The notes: generated from the sequence alone by a model not told the origin. 64,000 nt of DNA from Bacteroidales bacterium UBA6248 (GCA_002441345.1 DJVU01000067.1:28435-92434); one strand, 5' to 3'; shown: positions 43,634 through 52,975, counted from the first letter of the stretch. Numbers and translations are program-made.

Positions 43634-44506
43634 ATGGAAGCAAAGGAAAAATTTGTCCGCCCCATGTCGGGCTATGTGATGCTGGTGGTTGTCATCGCCT
43701 TAATCGCATTGTTCATCTACAATGTTGTCAACTTCACCGGTGTGGTGTGGCTGATGATAGTTTCAGCAATTTTACTGGCTCTGGCCGTTGCGCTGATGCC
43801 TGGGTTTCTGGTTATCAATCCCAACGAGTCGGGCGTTCTGGTGCTCTTCGGCGATTACATAGGAACCGTTAAGCAAAATGGCTTTTTCTGGGTAAATCCG
43901 TTTTACAATAAGAAGAAGATTTCTCTTCGTGCGCGTAACCTGAATGGTGATCCCATAAAGGTGAACGACAAAATCGGCAATCCGATTATGATTGGTATTG
44001 TGCTGGTATGGAGGGTTCAGGATACGTTTAATGCTGCCTTTGAAGTGGACGACTTCATTCACTATGTAGAAATACAGAGTGAAGCAGCTATCCGCAAGCT
44101 GGCCGGGCATTATCCGTACGACAATTTCGACGATGACCAATCGGAGATAACCCTGAGAGCCGGTGGCGAGGAAGTTAACCATGTGCTGGAGCAGGAGCTT
44201 TCGGAGCGCCTGGAGCGTGCCGGTATTGATGTAATTGAAGCAAGAATAAGTTATCTGGCCTATTCTTCAGAGATTGCCGGCGCCATGCTACGCCGCCAGC
44301 AGGCATCCGCCATCATCGCTGCCAGGGTGAAGATCGTCGAGGGTGCTGTCAGTATGGTGGAAATGGCCCTTGCACAACTTTCGGAGAAGAAGCTTGTTGA
44401 TCTGGATGAAGAGAAGAAAGCTGCAATGGTCAGTAATCTGATGGTGGTTCTTTGTTCCGACAAGGATGCAAGTCCGGTCATCAACACCGGAACGTTACAC
44501 CAGTAA
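43634..44506 (+). CDS. SPFH/Band 7 domain membrane protein
   Basis: A 290-residue protein of the stomatin/prohibitin/flotillin superfamily. Two hydrophobic segments open it (about residues 12-32 and 36-56), then the SPFH domain (about 60-220; NPNESGVLVLFGDYIGTVK, VNDKIGNPIMIGIVLVWRVQD, LERAGIDVIEARISYLAY). A C-terminal helical part follows (QQASAIIAARVKIVEGAVSMVEMAL). Such proteins form large rings in the inner membrane and organise lipid domains or guard proteases such as FtsH. The start is the ATG at 43634, since codons above it lie in the promoter. It leads a group of four genes. Confidence 0.88.
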   Translation: MEAKEKFVRPMSGYVMLVVVIALIALFIYNVVNFTGVVWLMIVSAILLALAVALMPGFLVINPNESGVLVLFGDYIGTVKQNGFFWVNPFYNKKKISLRARNLNGDPIKVNDKIGNPIMIGIVLVWRVQDTFNAAFEVDDFIHYVEIQSEAAIRKLAGHYPYDNFDDDQSEITLRAGGEEVNHVLEQELSERLERAGIDVIEARISYLAYSSEIAGAMLRRQQASAIIAARVKIVEGAVSMVEMALAQLSEKKLVDLDEEKKAAMVSNLMVVLCSDKDASPVINTGTLHQ

Positions 44507-44535
44507 TATCTGCACAAACAGGAACATTGCTTACC

Positions 44536-45030
44536 ATGAAGGCCATTGCCCTTGATAAGAAGAACATAGCATTTCTGGATGGAGATGAACGCCTGGCTAC
44601 GCTTTTGTATGTCAAACGGATGTCGTTCCGGGCGTTCATTCGCCTTTCCGGCGGATTGGAATATGAAATCATTCCGCTTAATTTCTGGAAAACCAGGTTC
44701 GAAATTCTCGAAAACGGGAAGACCATAGTTGAATTTCAAAGGAAATTGACCGGTAAAGTACTGATACAGGTGATTCGTTCAGGTCACCGGCAATCGTTCA
44801 TATTTAGGCCCGGAGGATTATTCGATAACAGGTTTGTTCTTATGGATAAGGACAAGCGGGAGATATCGGTAATACGGACAAAATTTCTGTGGAAAGGATT
44901 TAAGTATGAATATAACCTGTTGGTCAGCGATAGCCTGAAACGCTGTGAGGACTGGCTGTTGCTGGTGATTTTGCAAACCTACCTTTCGCGTTACATTCTG
45001 CGGCAGCATCGTAAAGGGCACAGATTGTAA
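44536..45030 (+). CDS. Unknown protein in the SPFH group
   Basis: A 164-residue protein with no family I recognise for certain. It looks mostly beta with a C-terminal helix (WLLLVILQTYLSRYIL, about residues 138-153). The middle has SFIFRPGGLFDNRFVLMDKDKREI-like strands (about 92-115), which loosely recall tubby/LURP-one-like phospholipid-binding sheets; that likeness is weak. It is basic and has one cysteine. The ATG at 44536 is 29 bases after the SPFH stop; codons above it would overlap SPFH. Position in the group suggests a partner of the SPFH protein at the membrane. Confidence 0.65.
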   Translation: MKAIALDKKNIAFLDGDERLATLLYVKRMSFRAFIRLSGGLEYEIIPLNFWKTRFEILENGKTIVEFQRKLTGKVLIQVIRSGHRQSFIFRPGGLFDNRFVLMDKDKREISVIRTKFLWKGFKYEYNLLVSDSLKRCEDWLLLVILQTYLSRYILRQHRKGHRL

Positions 45031-45070
45031 TCCTTGAAGCGCAGGAAAGGGATAATAGAAAGAAGATACA

Positions 45071-45259
45071 ATGGGGCAGAAGAAATCCTTTGCTTTACGT
45101 ATAGACGCTGAATTGATGGAGGCTCTTGAAAAATGGGCAGCAGATGAATTCAGAAGCACCAACGGACAAATTGAGTGGATTATTAGCCGTGCGCTGAAAG
45201 ATGCAAAACGGCTGAAAAAAAAGGAAAATTCCGATGATCAAACCAGAGAGTCTGATTAA
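45071..45259 (+). CDS. Arc-type ribbon-helix-helix protein
   Basis: A 62-residue protein with a ribbon-helix-helix fold: the strand KKSFALRIDAELMEALEKW (about residues 4-22) and the second helix NGQIEWIISRALKDAKR (about 31-47). Such proteins bind DNA palindromes as dimers. The tail is charged. No toxin gene is paired with it, so it is probably a regulator of this group rather than an antitoxin. It lies 40 bases after the unknown gene. Confidence 0.8.
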   Translation: MGQKKSFALRIDAELMEALEKWAADEFRSTNGQIEWIISRALKDAKRLKKKENSDDQTRESD

Positions 45260-45324
45260 TTGGTTACCAGGAATCTCCTGCGGAAAATAAAAATTTCACT
45301 AAATTTTCATTCGAACCCCGACGT

Positions 45325-45849
45325 ATGAGACTTACCAGAGAAGATATTGCAGCATTAAAGTATGAGCGTCGCTTTGGCTATCTTTTCCCGGCATTGATAC
45401 TGGCATTTGCGATTTTATTAAATGCATTTTACTTTATCGTGGTACCGCTGCCAAATTTGATATACGTGATTTTTACCGATACTGCCGTTATTCTGATTTG
45501 CCTTCTGATTAATTACAGAGTTAGCCATAAGCTTAAACAGGATTTAAAGGATGGGGTAAAAGTGTCGAAAAAGGCAATAGTTCAGGACAAGGAGTGCAAG
45601 GTGTTGTGGGAAGCCGGGAGCGGTACCCTGCATATTCCGGTTTTGGGTAATCTTTTTCCAAAAGTGTGGGGTCAGAAAATGCGGGATTCCAGCGCGTATT
45701 ACCTCATAATAAATAACACACGGTATGAGGTTGACCGTAAACTGTATGAAGATGTTAATCCTGGCGATACGGTTATAATGTATTATGCCCAGTACAGCAA
45801 TTCACGCCTGGGAATTGAAAAATCCAGGTATCCATACCCTGAAATGTAG
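45325..45849 (+). CDS. Unknown membrane protein with two N-terminal helices
   Basis: A 174-residue protein without a family I recognise. Two membrane helices (about residues 19-38 and 47-64) are followed by a soluble domain of about 105 residues rich in strands (KAIVQDKECKVLW, AYYLIINNTRYEVDRKLYEDV, GDTVIMYYAQYSN). The end of the domain, with the GDTVIMYY strand, resembles small beta-barrel modules such as OB or NfeD-like folds, which often accompany SPFH proteins; this is a weak resemblance. It lies 65 bases after the ribbon-helix-helix gene and may belong to the same group. Confidence 0.65.
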   Translation: MRLTREDIAALKYERRFGYLFPALILAFAILLNAFYFIVVPLPNLIYVIFTDTAVILICLLINYRVSHKLKQDLKDGVKVSKKAIVQDKECKVLWEAGSGTLHIPVLGNLFPKVWGQKMRDSSAYYLIINNTRYEVDRKLYEDVNPGDTVIMYYAQYSNSRLGIEKSRYPYPEM

Positions 45850-45907
45850 TTTTAGGATCGCCGGTAACTGACAGCTACGGATCATACTTTCGCAAATTGC
45901 GAATAAC

Positions 45908-46846
45908 TTATCTGGTCCAGAGCCGCCCCTGCCAGGTGTTTCGTTTTTTCAGTTCCTCTTCAATTCTGACCGACACCTGATCGGAGCGGAGGTTACTCCA
46001 TGGCTGACTTTCCAGAAAGCGGGGCGGTACCTCTCCGGTAAAACGCTCAATCACAAAGGATGGATTCAGCCGCTCGATAAACGATACGATGAAACCGATG
46101 TATTCGTCAAGGCTGAAAAGGGAGAATATTTCGGGATTATCCCGATACTGTTGAGCCATCCGTGTGCCTTTAACAATTTGAAGCTGATGAAATTTTACGG
46201 TATTCAGCGGAAGCGATGAAATCGTTACTGCTCTGTCAAGCATTTCCTGTCTGGTTTCGCCCGGCAGTCCGAAAATCAGGTGTATTCCGGTTTTTATTCC
46301 GTAATCGGCTGTTTTCCGTATCATTGCTTCGGCCTGAGCCATGGTATGCCCGCGGTTGATTGCAACAAGGGATTGTTCGCTTGTTGATTCCAGTCCGTAT
46401 TCAACGATTATATAATATTTTTCTGCGAGTTTGCTGAAATACGCCAGTTTTTCCTCATCCATGCAATCGGTACGGGTTCCGATGACCAGTCCAACCACAC
46501 CAGGAAGCTGCAGGGCTTCATCGTAGATTTCTTTCAGCCGCCTGAGCGGAGCATAGGTATTCGAATAGGTCTGAAAATAAGCCAGATACTTCATTGCCCG
46601 GCGATACCTGATTTTATGAAATTCTATGCCTTCCTCAATCTGCTGACGTATGCTTTTTGCGGGACTGCAATAGGAGGGATTAAATGCGTCGTTGTTGCAA
46701 TAGGTGCATCCTCCCGTGCCGGCGGTGCCATCGCGGTTGGGACAGGTAAATCCGGCATCAATGGATACTTTCTGCACCCTGCTCCCAAAGATGTGCTTAA
46801 AGTATTCGTTATAGCTGTTGTAATGTTTATTGCCGGGGAAGTGCAT
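45908..46846 (-). CDS. Radical SAM protein, YhcC/TIGR01212 family
   Basis: A 312-residue radical SAM enzyme. The cluster cysteines lie in CPNRDGTAGTGGCTYC (about residues 34-49), the longer spacing typical of TIGR01212 proteins. It starts with HYNSYNEYFKHIFGSRVQKVSIDAGFTC-type sequence and has EYGLESTSEQSL, HLIFGLPGETRQEM and FHQLQIVKGT. The reaction is not established, though the family resembles Elp3-like tRNA-modifying enzymes. It lies 103 bases behind the POT transporter with a terminator between, so it probably has its own transcript. Confidence 0.88.
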   Translation of the reverse strand: MHFPGNKHYNSYNEYFKHIFGSRVQKVSIDAGFTCPNRDGTAGTGGCTYCNNDAFNPSYCSPAKSIRQQIEEGIEFHKIRYRRAMKYLAYFQTYSNTYAPLRRLKEIYDEALQLPGVVGLVIGTRTDCMDEEKLAYFSKLAEKYYIIVEYGLESTSEQSLVAINRGHTMAQAEAMIRKTADYGIKTGIHLIFGLPGETRQEMLDRAVTISSLPLNTVKFHQLQIVKGTRMAQQYRDNPEIFSLFSLDEYIGFIVSFIERLNPSFVIERFTGEVPPRFLESQPWSNLRSDQVSVRIEEELKKRNTWQGRLWTR

Positions 46847-46889
46847 GAAAAATTCTGCGATGATTGGGTCAGTAAAAGTACATTAATAT

Positions 46890-46928
46890 CCTTAAAAAGA
46901 TAAAGGCTGTCGGTGCAGACAGCCTTTA
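46890..46928 (-). terminator. Terminator of the POT transporter gene
   Basis: On the minus strand AAAGGCTGTC (46927-46918) pairs with GACAGCCTTT (46911-46902) around a short loop; ATC and TTTTT follow. Confidence 0.85.
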
Positions 46929-46949
46929 CAGATTCCAATAACCGGTTTC

Positions 46950-48494
46950 TTATTTTGCTACCCTCTCGAGCCACTTGAGCATAAAGAGCATAGTGAACAT
47001 CGAGATAAGACATGCGATTACGAATACGGTCCAGGTCAGCCACATGGGTACGCTTCCGTAGAAGATAGCGCCGATGAAAAGCAGCTGATTTCCGATAGCA
47101 GTAGCTCCGAGCCAGCCGCCCTGCATAATACCCTGGTATTGCGGAGGAGCAACCTTTGATACAAAGGAGATTCCAAGGGGGCTGATAAAGAGTTCGGCTA
47201 CGGTAAGGATGAAATAGGTTCCGATCAGAAGCATAGGCGTTACGCGCTGGGCATCGGTGAGTCCGCCCATGGCATCAACTTCCGATTTAAGGGGTAAGCC
47301 GAGTGAACCGACGGCCATAACTACATAAGCCATAGCGGCGATGAACATACCGATGGCGATCTTCTTAGGAGTTGAAGGCTCTTTGCCGCGGGCACGCAGC
47401 CATCCGAAAATGGCCATGATAATGGGTGTTAACAGTACGATAAATATCGGATTAATCGACTGGAAAATCTCGGCTCCCTGGATGGTAACCAGTCCCAGGT
47501 TGATCACAATGCCACTCAGGTCGGTATAGTCCTTGGCAAAGAATGTGAGGGTGAGTCCGTTCTGGTGGAACGAGAACCAAAAGAAAATAACAACGGCAAA
47601 TACAGCAAACAGAGCATACATACGCTGTTTAACTTCCCTGGCGTCCATGTGGATTTCTTCGGCTGAAGGATGTGTGCCGGCAGCATTTTTCTTTTTGCTG
47701 GCGGGATCGGGGAAAAGTCTTTTGTTCACCAGGTAGATGGTAAGCGAAATTGCCATGGCAATGATTGCAATACCAAAAGCATAGTGGAAACCGGTTGTGA
47801 ATACATTCAGGTAATTGTTAACAAAAGCGGTCAGATCCGTTACAGGCCCGTTAAGACTGACCTGTGAAGAGAGGGTAACAAGCCTTTCCTGTGCTTCAGG
47901 GGTAAGAGTACCTTCCAGATAACCATGACAGAGTTCGGGTAAGCTGGCATTGTATTCAAATCCATTGCGGGCAAGCCACCAGTTACGCATTCCAACGGCT
48001 ACCAGCGGTGCAAACAAAGCACCTACATTGATGAACATGTAGAATAACGAGAATCCGGAATCCCTCATCTTACCGTAAGTCGGGTTGTCGTACATCTGAC
48101 CTACCAGTGCCTGGAGGTTGCCCTTGAATAAACCGTTACCGAAAGCGATGGTAAACAGTCCTATACAGGAGATGATGAGAAAGAGAATTTTGTTCGGGAC
48201 TGGGGTTGGAGTTGGGAATGCCAGCATGAAGTATCCTAAAGCCATAACTATCAGGCCTATAAGGATAGTTCCCTTGTAGTTTCTCGTTTTATCGGCTATA
48301 AGACCTCCGACAAAAGCGAGTATGTAAATCGAGAAGTAAAAGATTGAATAAATCAATCCGGCATTGGTTCCCGATAATCCGAATTTTGCTTGCAGAAAAA
48401 GTACGAGGATAGCCATCATGGTGTAAAAACCAAATCGCTCTCCCATGTTTGCAAGCGCCGCTGCCAGCAGCCCTTTTGGATGATTCTTGAACAT
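46950..48494 (-). CDS. Proton-dependent oligopeptide transporter (POT/PTR2 family)
   Basis: A 514-residue major facilitator protein with about fourteen hydrophobic segments. It imports di- and tripeptides with protons. The first helix has the family motif ANMGERFGFYTMMAILVLFL (about residues 16-35; the usual ExxERFxYY reads GERFGFY). GGLIADK and GNGLFKGNLQALVGQMYDNP follow, with the C-terminal EL(F/I)ISPLGISFVSKVAP. A peptidase of the M3 family is encoded 4.5 kb away, which fits a peptide-using lifestyle. Confidence 0.92.
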   Translation of the reverse strand: MFKNHPKGLLAAALANMGERFGFYTMMAILVLFLQAKFGLSGTNAGLIYSIFYFSIYILAFVGGLIADKTRNYKGTILIGLIVMALGYFMLAFPTPTPVPNKILFLIISCIGLFTIAFGNGLFKGNLQALVGQMYDNPTYGKMRDSGFSLFYMFINVGALFAPLVAVGMRNWWLARNGFEYNASLPELCHGYLEGTLTPEAQERLVTLSSQVSLNGPVTDLTAFVNNYLNVFTTGFHYAFGIAIIAMAISLTIYLVNKRLFPDPASKKKNAAGTHPSAEEIHMDAREVKQRMYALFAVFAVVIFFWFSFHQNGLTLTFFAKDYTDLSGIVINLGLVTIQGAEIFQSINPIFIVLLTPIIMAIFGWLRARGKEPSTPKKIAIGMFIAAMAYVVMAVGSLGLPLKSEVDAMGGLTDAQRVTPMLLIGTYFILTVAELFISPLGISFVSKVAPPQYQGIMQGGWLGATAIGNQLLFIGAIFYGSVPMWLTWTVFVIACLISMFTMLFMLKWLERVAK

Positions 48495-48618
48495 AAGTCA
48501 GGTTTTAGGATTATTAATGTTGTTTTCTGAAAATTCCCGGAGCAAAAATAACATAAAATCCGGGTTTGCAAAATGGAATATGTTTTATAAGAATGGTATA
48601 TTATTATCATCATATGTA

Positions 48619-50718
48619 TTATAACTTTAACCTTAATTGAATTTTAATCTCAGATTTACCGTCGCTTCCGGTTTCATCAGCCAGTGAAATGCCCGATGGT
48701 TTATGTGTAAATTCTGTACGCGAATACCGTATCCACAGATCGAGATTTTTCATTACACTATACTTCCCGAGAAGGTAAAAGCTATTTCCCATGTAATAAT
48801 TGGCGGGTACTGAAAATGAGTACAGTACATCGCTCTCGTAAGCGTATATCCGGTCGTCGTACGTATCGGTGTCGAAAAGGGAAAACCGTGTGCTGATTGT
48901 CCAGGGCTTTTCCGGAAGCTTGAAAATAAGATCCTGGTAAATCAGGAATCCGGATGTTTTTACGTTATTTTGCTTTTCCCGTATCAGGGTTTCCACTCTG
49001 CTTTTAAGCGTTAATTCAGGCGTTGCTTCTATCGAGAAGTGCAGGCGAAAGCTCTGTTTTGTTTCCTTTTCAGGGAAGGCTGAATACGGACCGGTGCCGG
49101 CTGGATTTATATTTTTCTCCCGGAACGTAAAGCCGGCATATACTTCGGTTTTCCGGGAAGGTGTCCAGGTGAGGCGTGCGGCGTATTCTCTTCCTCCGGA
49201 TGGTGTGTCGGTCCGGTATTTCAGCCACGGAAACCTGAAATGGTCGCCATAGGCCGAAAGCACCCACCTACGGTGCAGTTGGGCAAACAGGCCGAGATAG
49301 AGACCGGTTTCATTGCTGCCGGTTCCGTTTTCGGAGAAGGCATTACCAAACAGACTCTGATAATCTTTTTCGTAATGTCTGAATATCGCCGAAAAAGCCA
49401 GACGGGGGTCGGGCGTGGCACTTGCTCCGGCAAGCAAGGCCCTGCCACCGCCCGAACTTATGGCAGCCTCACTGAAAAGGCTCAGCTTTCGCAGAATTAC
49501 AGTCAGATCGGCTCCGGCATTTGTAAGCTGCATCCCGCTGAACCGGAACCATAAGTAAGGTGAAGAGGATTTAAGAAGTCCGGCATCCATCAGGGTATGT
49601 GAAAACGAAGCACCAATCCTGAACATTCGCAGCCTTGCCTGAATATTTCCTCCCATTACCTGCTGATTTACCGATCGCCTGTTTGCAATTTCCTGCGGTG
49701 TACGGTGCAGTCCGCTTGTCTGCAGCGATTCGATAATTCTCATGCCTGTGCTGTCGGGCGGTGCAAGCCTGGCATCAATCCGCCTGTTAGAATAGAAAAT
49801 GGTAACATCGGTATTTCTGACCGGAGAAAGGGTTATTGCTGCTCCCCGCATAAACCGGCTTTCGTTGGATCCGGCGGCAGGACGTATCTGTCGGGTGATT
49901 CTGCGGGTGGAGATACCTGCCGAACTTTTTCCCAAAACCATACTGCTGTGCATAACGAGTCCCTGCCCGAACGAGAGGTGATAGTCGCCAACAGCCAGGA
50001 GTTTGAGGATTTTTGTCCCGGAAAGGAAGAAATGAAGACCATAAAAGTCAAATCCTTTTTGAAGGGTGTCGTTTTTTGGAAAAAGGGTTTCTCCCGGGTC
50101 TTTTTCCATGGTAAGTCCGAAGCGGGTACGTCCGGAGAAGGAATATCCGTATTTGACCAGCACTTTTTCAGGACCTCCAAGGTATTTTGCACCCGCAATT
50201 GTATTGCCCGCGCTGTCGGTAAGGACTGCGAATTCCGGAAGCTTTTCAAGGCGTTGCTGGTAGCGCATCAGAATCTGATGCCGGCCATGCTTTATCAGGT
50301 TTGAAGGTGTAATGCGGGCCTGAACCGCTTGCATTCCTAACGTAATATACGGAGTGAGCATGGAAACCAATACAGTGTCGAAGCCTTCCACCAGATTCAG
50401 CTCATTCGGGCTGACCAGCTCCCCGTATGTTCTGATGTACTCCTGAAGGTTAAAAATCTGCAGATCATTGAGCTGAAGAGACCTAAGTTCCATATCGGAT
50501 GCACGGTTCAGGTTTATGCGGCGGCCGTTATACAAAAAAAGTTCTTCGGCGGCATTCTCAAAATCGGGTTCTGCATCGGAATGTCCGGCAAGTGCTTCGA
50601 TCTGATCCTGCAATACAGTGCCCGTATAGGTTGCTTCTTCGGTAGGTTCCTGGGCATGGACCGTAAATGCCATCAGCAGCGAATAGATGCTTATGCAAAA
50701 GGGTTTGGGAATTTCCAT
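48619..50718 (-). CDS. Helix-hairpin-helix protein with outer-membrane barrel
   Basis: A 699-residue exported protein. A short signal peptide (about 1-22, ending VHAQ) precedes two ComEA-like helix-hairpin-helix units (about residues 62-130; RRINLNRASDMELRSLQL, YGELVSPNELNLVEGF). The remaining 550 residues are strand-rich with alternating hydrophobic and aromatic residues and end in the barrel-like IKIQLRLKL. So it looks like a DNA-binding-like module in the periplasm joined to an outer-membrane barrel. The family is common in Bacteroidota and has no proven role. It starts four bases after the PorV-like gene and is coupled to it. Confidence 0.75.
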   Translation of the reverse strand: MEIPKPFCISIYSLLMAFTVHAQEPTEEATYTGTVLQDQIEALAGHSDAEPDFENAAEELFLYNGRRINLNRASDMELRSLQLNDLQIFNLQEYIRTYGELVSPNELNLVEGFDTVLVSMLTPYITLGMQAVQARITPSNLIKHGRHQILMRYQQRLEKLPEFAVLTDSAGNTIAGAKYLGGPEKVLVKYGYSFSGRTRFGLTMEKDPGETLFPKNDTLQKGFDFYGLHFFLSGTKILKLLAVGDYHLSFGQGLVMHSSMVLGKSSAGISTRRITRQIRPAAGSNESRFMRGAAITLSPVRNTDVTIFYSNRRIDARLAPPDSTGMRIIESLQTSGLHRTPQEIANRRSVNQQVMGGNIQARLRMFRIGASFSHTLMDAGLLKSSSPYLWFRFSGMQLTNAGADLTVILRKLSLFSEAAISSGGGRALLAGASATPDPRLAFSAIFRHYEKDYQSLFGNAFSENGTGSNETGLYLGLFAQLHRRWVLSAYGDHFRFPWLKYRTDTPSGGREYAARLTWTPSRKTEVYAGFTFREKNINPAGTGPYSAFPEKETKQSFRLHFSIEATPELTLKSRVETLIREKQNNVKTSGFLIYQDLIFKLPEKPWTISTRFSLFDTDTYDDRIYAYESDVLYSFSVPANYYMGNSFYLLGKYSVMKNLDLWIRYSRTEFTHKPSGISLADETGSDGKSEIKIQLRLKL

Positions 50719-50722
50719 AGCT

Positions 50723-51547
50723 TCAGAATTTTATGGTGACGGAGGTCTGTGGGGAGAAGCCGAGGACCGGGTGCCAGGAGGAGCTCAGGTCGATAATCAT
50801 AACACCCTTAACGATGCCTATACCAAATGAGTTGGAGGCAGGGTTGGTGGATATGCCGCACCTCAGGTGTAACAGGGGGTTTAGCTGGTATTCCAGCCCG
50901 GCACGGACACCGGGTTTATAGTTGATGTCTTTTTCGGTTTCAGCTGTAAGTGTTATCCCGGGATTAACCTCCCATGCCAGACCCATGCGAAAGGCGGCCG
51001 GAATCTGCCCGGCAGGCAATCCTGAAAGCCTGGGGCTGACCGGATTGTACACATGCATCCCAAGCAATAGCTCAGGTGTAATGGATACCTGCAATCCGGC
51101 TTCGAAGGCGGCATACCCTCCCTGTCCGTAATTTTCGCCCATTTTCACCCTGCCATAGCTGAGCTGAAGTCCGGCAGAGAAGGCCTTTCCAAACTTACGG
51201 GCAACTGCAAGTCCTGTTTCCCATTCGTTGTATGCCGTATAGCCGAAATGAGTAAAGCTTACAGCCAGGATACCCGCTTTGGATGGGAGAGCCAGTACGC
51301 CGGCCCGGAAGCCCAGCTCTTTCATCAGAAACCTGTTTTCGGCAAATATGCCTGCCACGGGATCTGTAAGGGCGGTAAGGCCAGCCTGGTTGTTGAATGC
51401 AGACCATAGGTCCTGAAGGGCAACCGAGGAGTTGGCCATGGCTGCCGACCTCGCTCCGGCCGGCCTGTTTTCGCCGGCAGCCTTAAGCGAAGCATGAAGC
51501 ATGATCATAGTGACTATGATCAGCAGGGTGATCGGAAAATGTTTCAT
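50723..51547 (-). CDS. PorV-like outer-membrane protein
   Basis: A 274-residue exported barrel protein. The signal peptide covers about residues 1-23. The mature N-terminus reads PAGARSAAMANSSVALQDLWSAFNNQAGL, the opening shared by PorV/UPF0164 and FadL-like barrels of Bacteroidota. The strands end at PQTSVTIKF, with the terminal Phe typical of outer-membrane insertion. It is four bases upstream of the helix-hairpin-helix barrel gene, so the two proteins likely work together. Whether it belongs to type IX secretion is open. Confidence 0.72.
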   Translation of the reverse strand: MKHFPITLLIIVTMIMLHASLKAAGENRPAGARSAAMANSSVALQDLWSAFNNQAGLTALTDPVAGIFAENRFLMKELGFRAGVLALPSKAGILAVSFTHFGYTAYNEWETGLAVARKFGKAFSAGLQLSYGRVKMGENYGQGGYAAFEAGLQVSITPELLLGMHVYNPVSPRLSGLPAGQIPAAFRMGLAWEVNPGITLTAETEKDINYKPGVRAGLEYQLNPLLHLRCGISTNPASNSFGIGIVKGVMIIDLSSSWHPVLGFSPQTSVTIKF

Positions 51548-51789
51548 AGAGGCCAGGAATTTTTCAGCGAAACCGGCATAATTGTTTGGGAAAATCGCCG
51601 AAATTCGAACCCCGGTCAGTATCTTTGAAAAATACTTATTCCTGGCCGGTATTAATGTGGGGTAATATGCCGGTTAAGACGGTAAATATACAGGATTTTG
51701 CTTTTTTTCACCCATACTCCAAAAAATAATTGTGGCCCGTTAATCTTTTGAGCCGTCAATCTGTTTACACTTCTTAATTAATTTGCGTA

Positions 51790-52443
51790 ATGAGGGAAAT
51801 TTTGGATTTTTTCAGCAGGATAAGGGAAAACAATAACCGGGAATGGTTTGAAGAAAACCGGACCGTATACCAGTCGGCCCGCTCAAAATTTGCAGGACTG
51901 GTAAGTGAGCTGATAACGGAAATTCACGGCTTCGATTCATCGGTTGGTCCGGTTCAGGCATCCGACTGCATTTTCAGGATAAACCGTGACATCCGCTTCT
52001 CGAAGGATAAGACGCCCTATAAAACCAACATTGGAGCATTTATTGCCAGAGGTGGACGTAAAACGGTTTTCCCGGGATATTATATTCACCTGGAGCCCGG
52101 AGGTTCGTTTGCTGCCGGGGGTATGTATATGCCTGCTCCGCCCGAACTGAAAAAAATCCGGCAGGAGATTTACTTTAATGCTACGGAGTTCAGAGCGCTT
52201 CTTGAAGCAAAAAACTTTAAAAAGCTATTTGACGGCCTTTCCACGGATGCGGTTCTCAAGAGGCCTCCAAGAGAATATGCAGGATTTGCCGATGCGGACT
52301 TACTACTGTTCAAGAGCTTTACGGTCAGCCGTCCGCTGCCCGATGCCGTGGTTACTGCCTCCGGATTTAAGGAACATCTCGCAGAGACTTTCCGTACCAT
52401 GAAACCGTTGAACGACTTCCTGAACCGGGCTCTCGACAGCTAA
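51790..52443 (+). CDS. DUF2461 family protein
   Basis: A 217-residue protein of the DUF2461 (TIGR02453) family. Family landmarks are FFSRIRENNNREWFEENRTVY near the N-terminus, DCIFRINRDIRFSKDKTPYKTNIGAF-type sequence (about residues 58-83), GGRKTVFPGYYIHLEPG, and the C-terminal LKRPPREYAG. It is cytosolic and has no known activity. Length is normal. The DUF454 gene follows after 41 bases. Confidence 0.85.
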   Translation: MREILDFFSRIRENNNREWFEENRTVYQSARSKFAGLVSELITEIHGFDSSVGPVQASDCIFRINRDIRFSKDKTPYKTNIGAFIARGGRKTVFPGYYIHLEPGGSFAAGGMYMPAPPELKKIRQEIYFNATEFRALLEAKNFKKLFDGLSTDAVLKRPPREYAGFADADLLLFKSFTVSRPLPDAVVTASGFKEHLAETFRTMKPLNDFLNRALDS

Positions 52444-52484
52444 AATTAATTTTTTGACTATCTTATAATTAACAACGTTCATTG

Positions 52485-52901
52485 ATGGGAGAAACCCGCA
52501 ACGATGATATAAAACCCAGGCGCAACCCGCTTGTCCGGACTATCTTTCTCATTTCCGGGGTGCTGTCGGCCTCACTTGGATTTGCCGGTATATTTATTCC
52601 TCTCTTACCAACAACGCCCTTTCTGCTGTTAGCCTCCTGGCTTTTCGTACGGTCTTCGGCCCGGATGAACTACTGGCTATTGCATAACCGGCTTCTCGGC
52701 CCGTATCTTCGAAATTACCAGTCGGGGAGGGGAATCACCCTCCGGCATAAAATTGTCAGCATCACAGTGCTGTGGCTGACACTGGGGGCATCCTTTTTCT
52801 TTTCACCGCCATACTGGTGGCTCAGACTGATGCTGGCCGTAATCGGAACGGCTGTTACCATTCATCTTCTGAAATTTAAGACCATCCGCAAAGAGAGTTG
52901 A
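52485..52901 (+). CDS. DUF454 (YbaN-like) inner-membrane protein
   Basis: A 138-residue membrane protein of the DUF454 family. It has three to four hydrophobic segments, with the signature LGFAGIFIPLLPTTPFLLLASWLFVRSS-type stretch (about residues 28-55) and NRLLGPYLRNYQSGRGI (about 67-83). The function is unknown. The true start is the ATG at 52485, after an in-frame TTG. A strong terminator follows the stop. Confidence 0.85.
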   Translation: MGETRNDDIKPRRNPLVRTIFLISGVLSASLGFAGIFIPLLPTTPFLLLASWLFVRSSARMNYWLLHNRLLGPYLRNYQSGRGITLRHKIVSITVLWLTLGASFFFSPPYWWLRLMLAVIGTAVTIHLLKFKTIRKES

Positions 52902-52975
52902 GAGTTAATACACTACCGGAATCGTAACTGCTGCAGCGAAATGGTATTGCGGATTGCCTTTCTTAAACCTTTCAT

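Noticed and set aside
45071..45259. Toxin-antitoxin antitoxin
   Set aside because: No toxin-like gene overlaps or adjoins it; the neighbours are 164- and 174-residue proteins unlike RelE, HicA or Phd/Doc partners.
45892..45907. TTCGCAAATTGCGAA palindrome as a terminator of the radical SAM gene
   Set aside because: No T run follows and the loop is too small; it may be chance.
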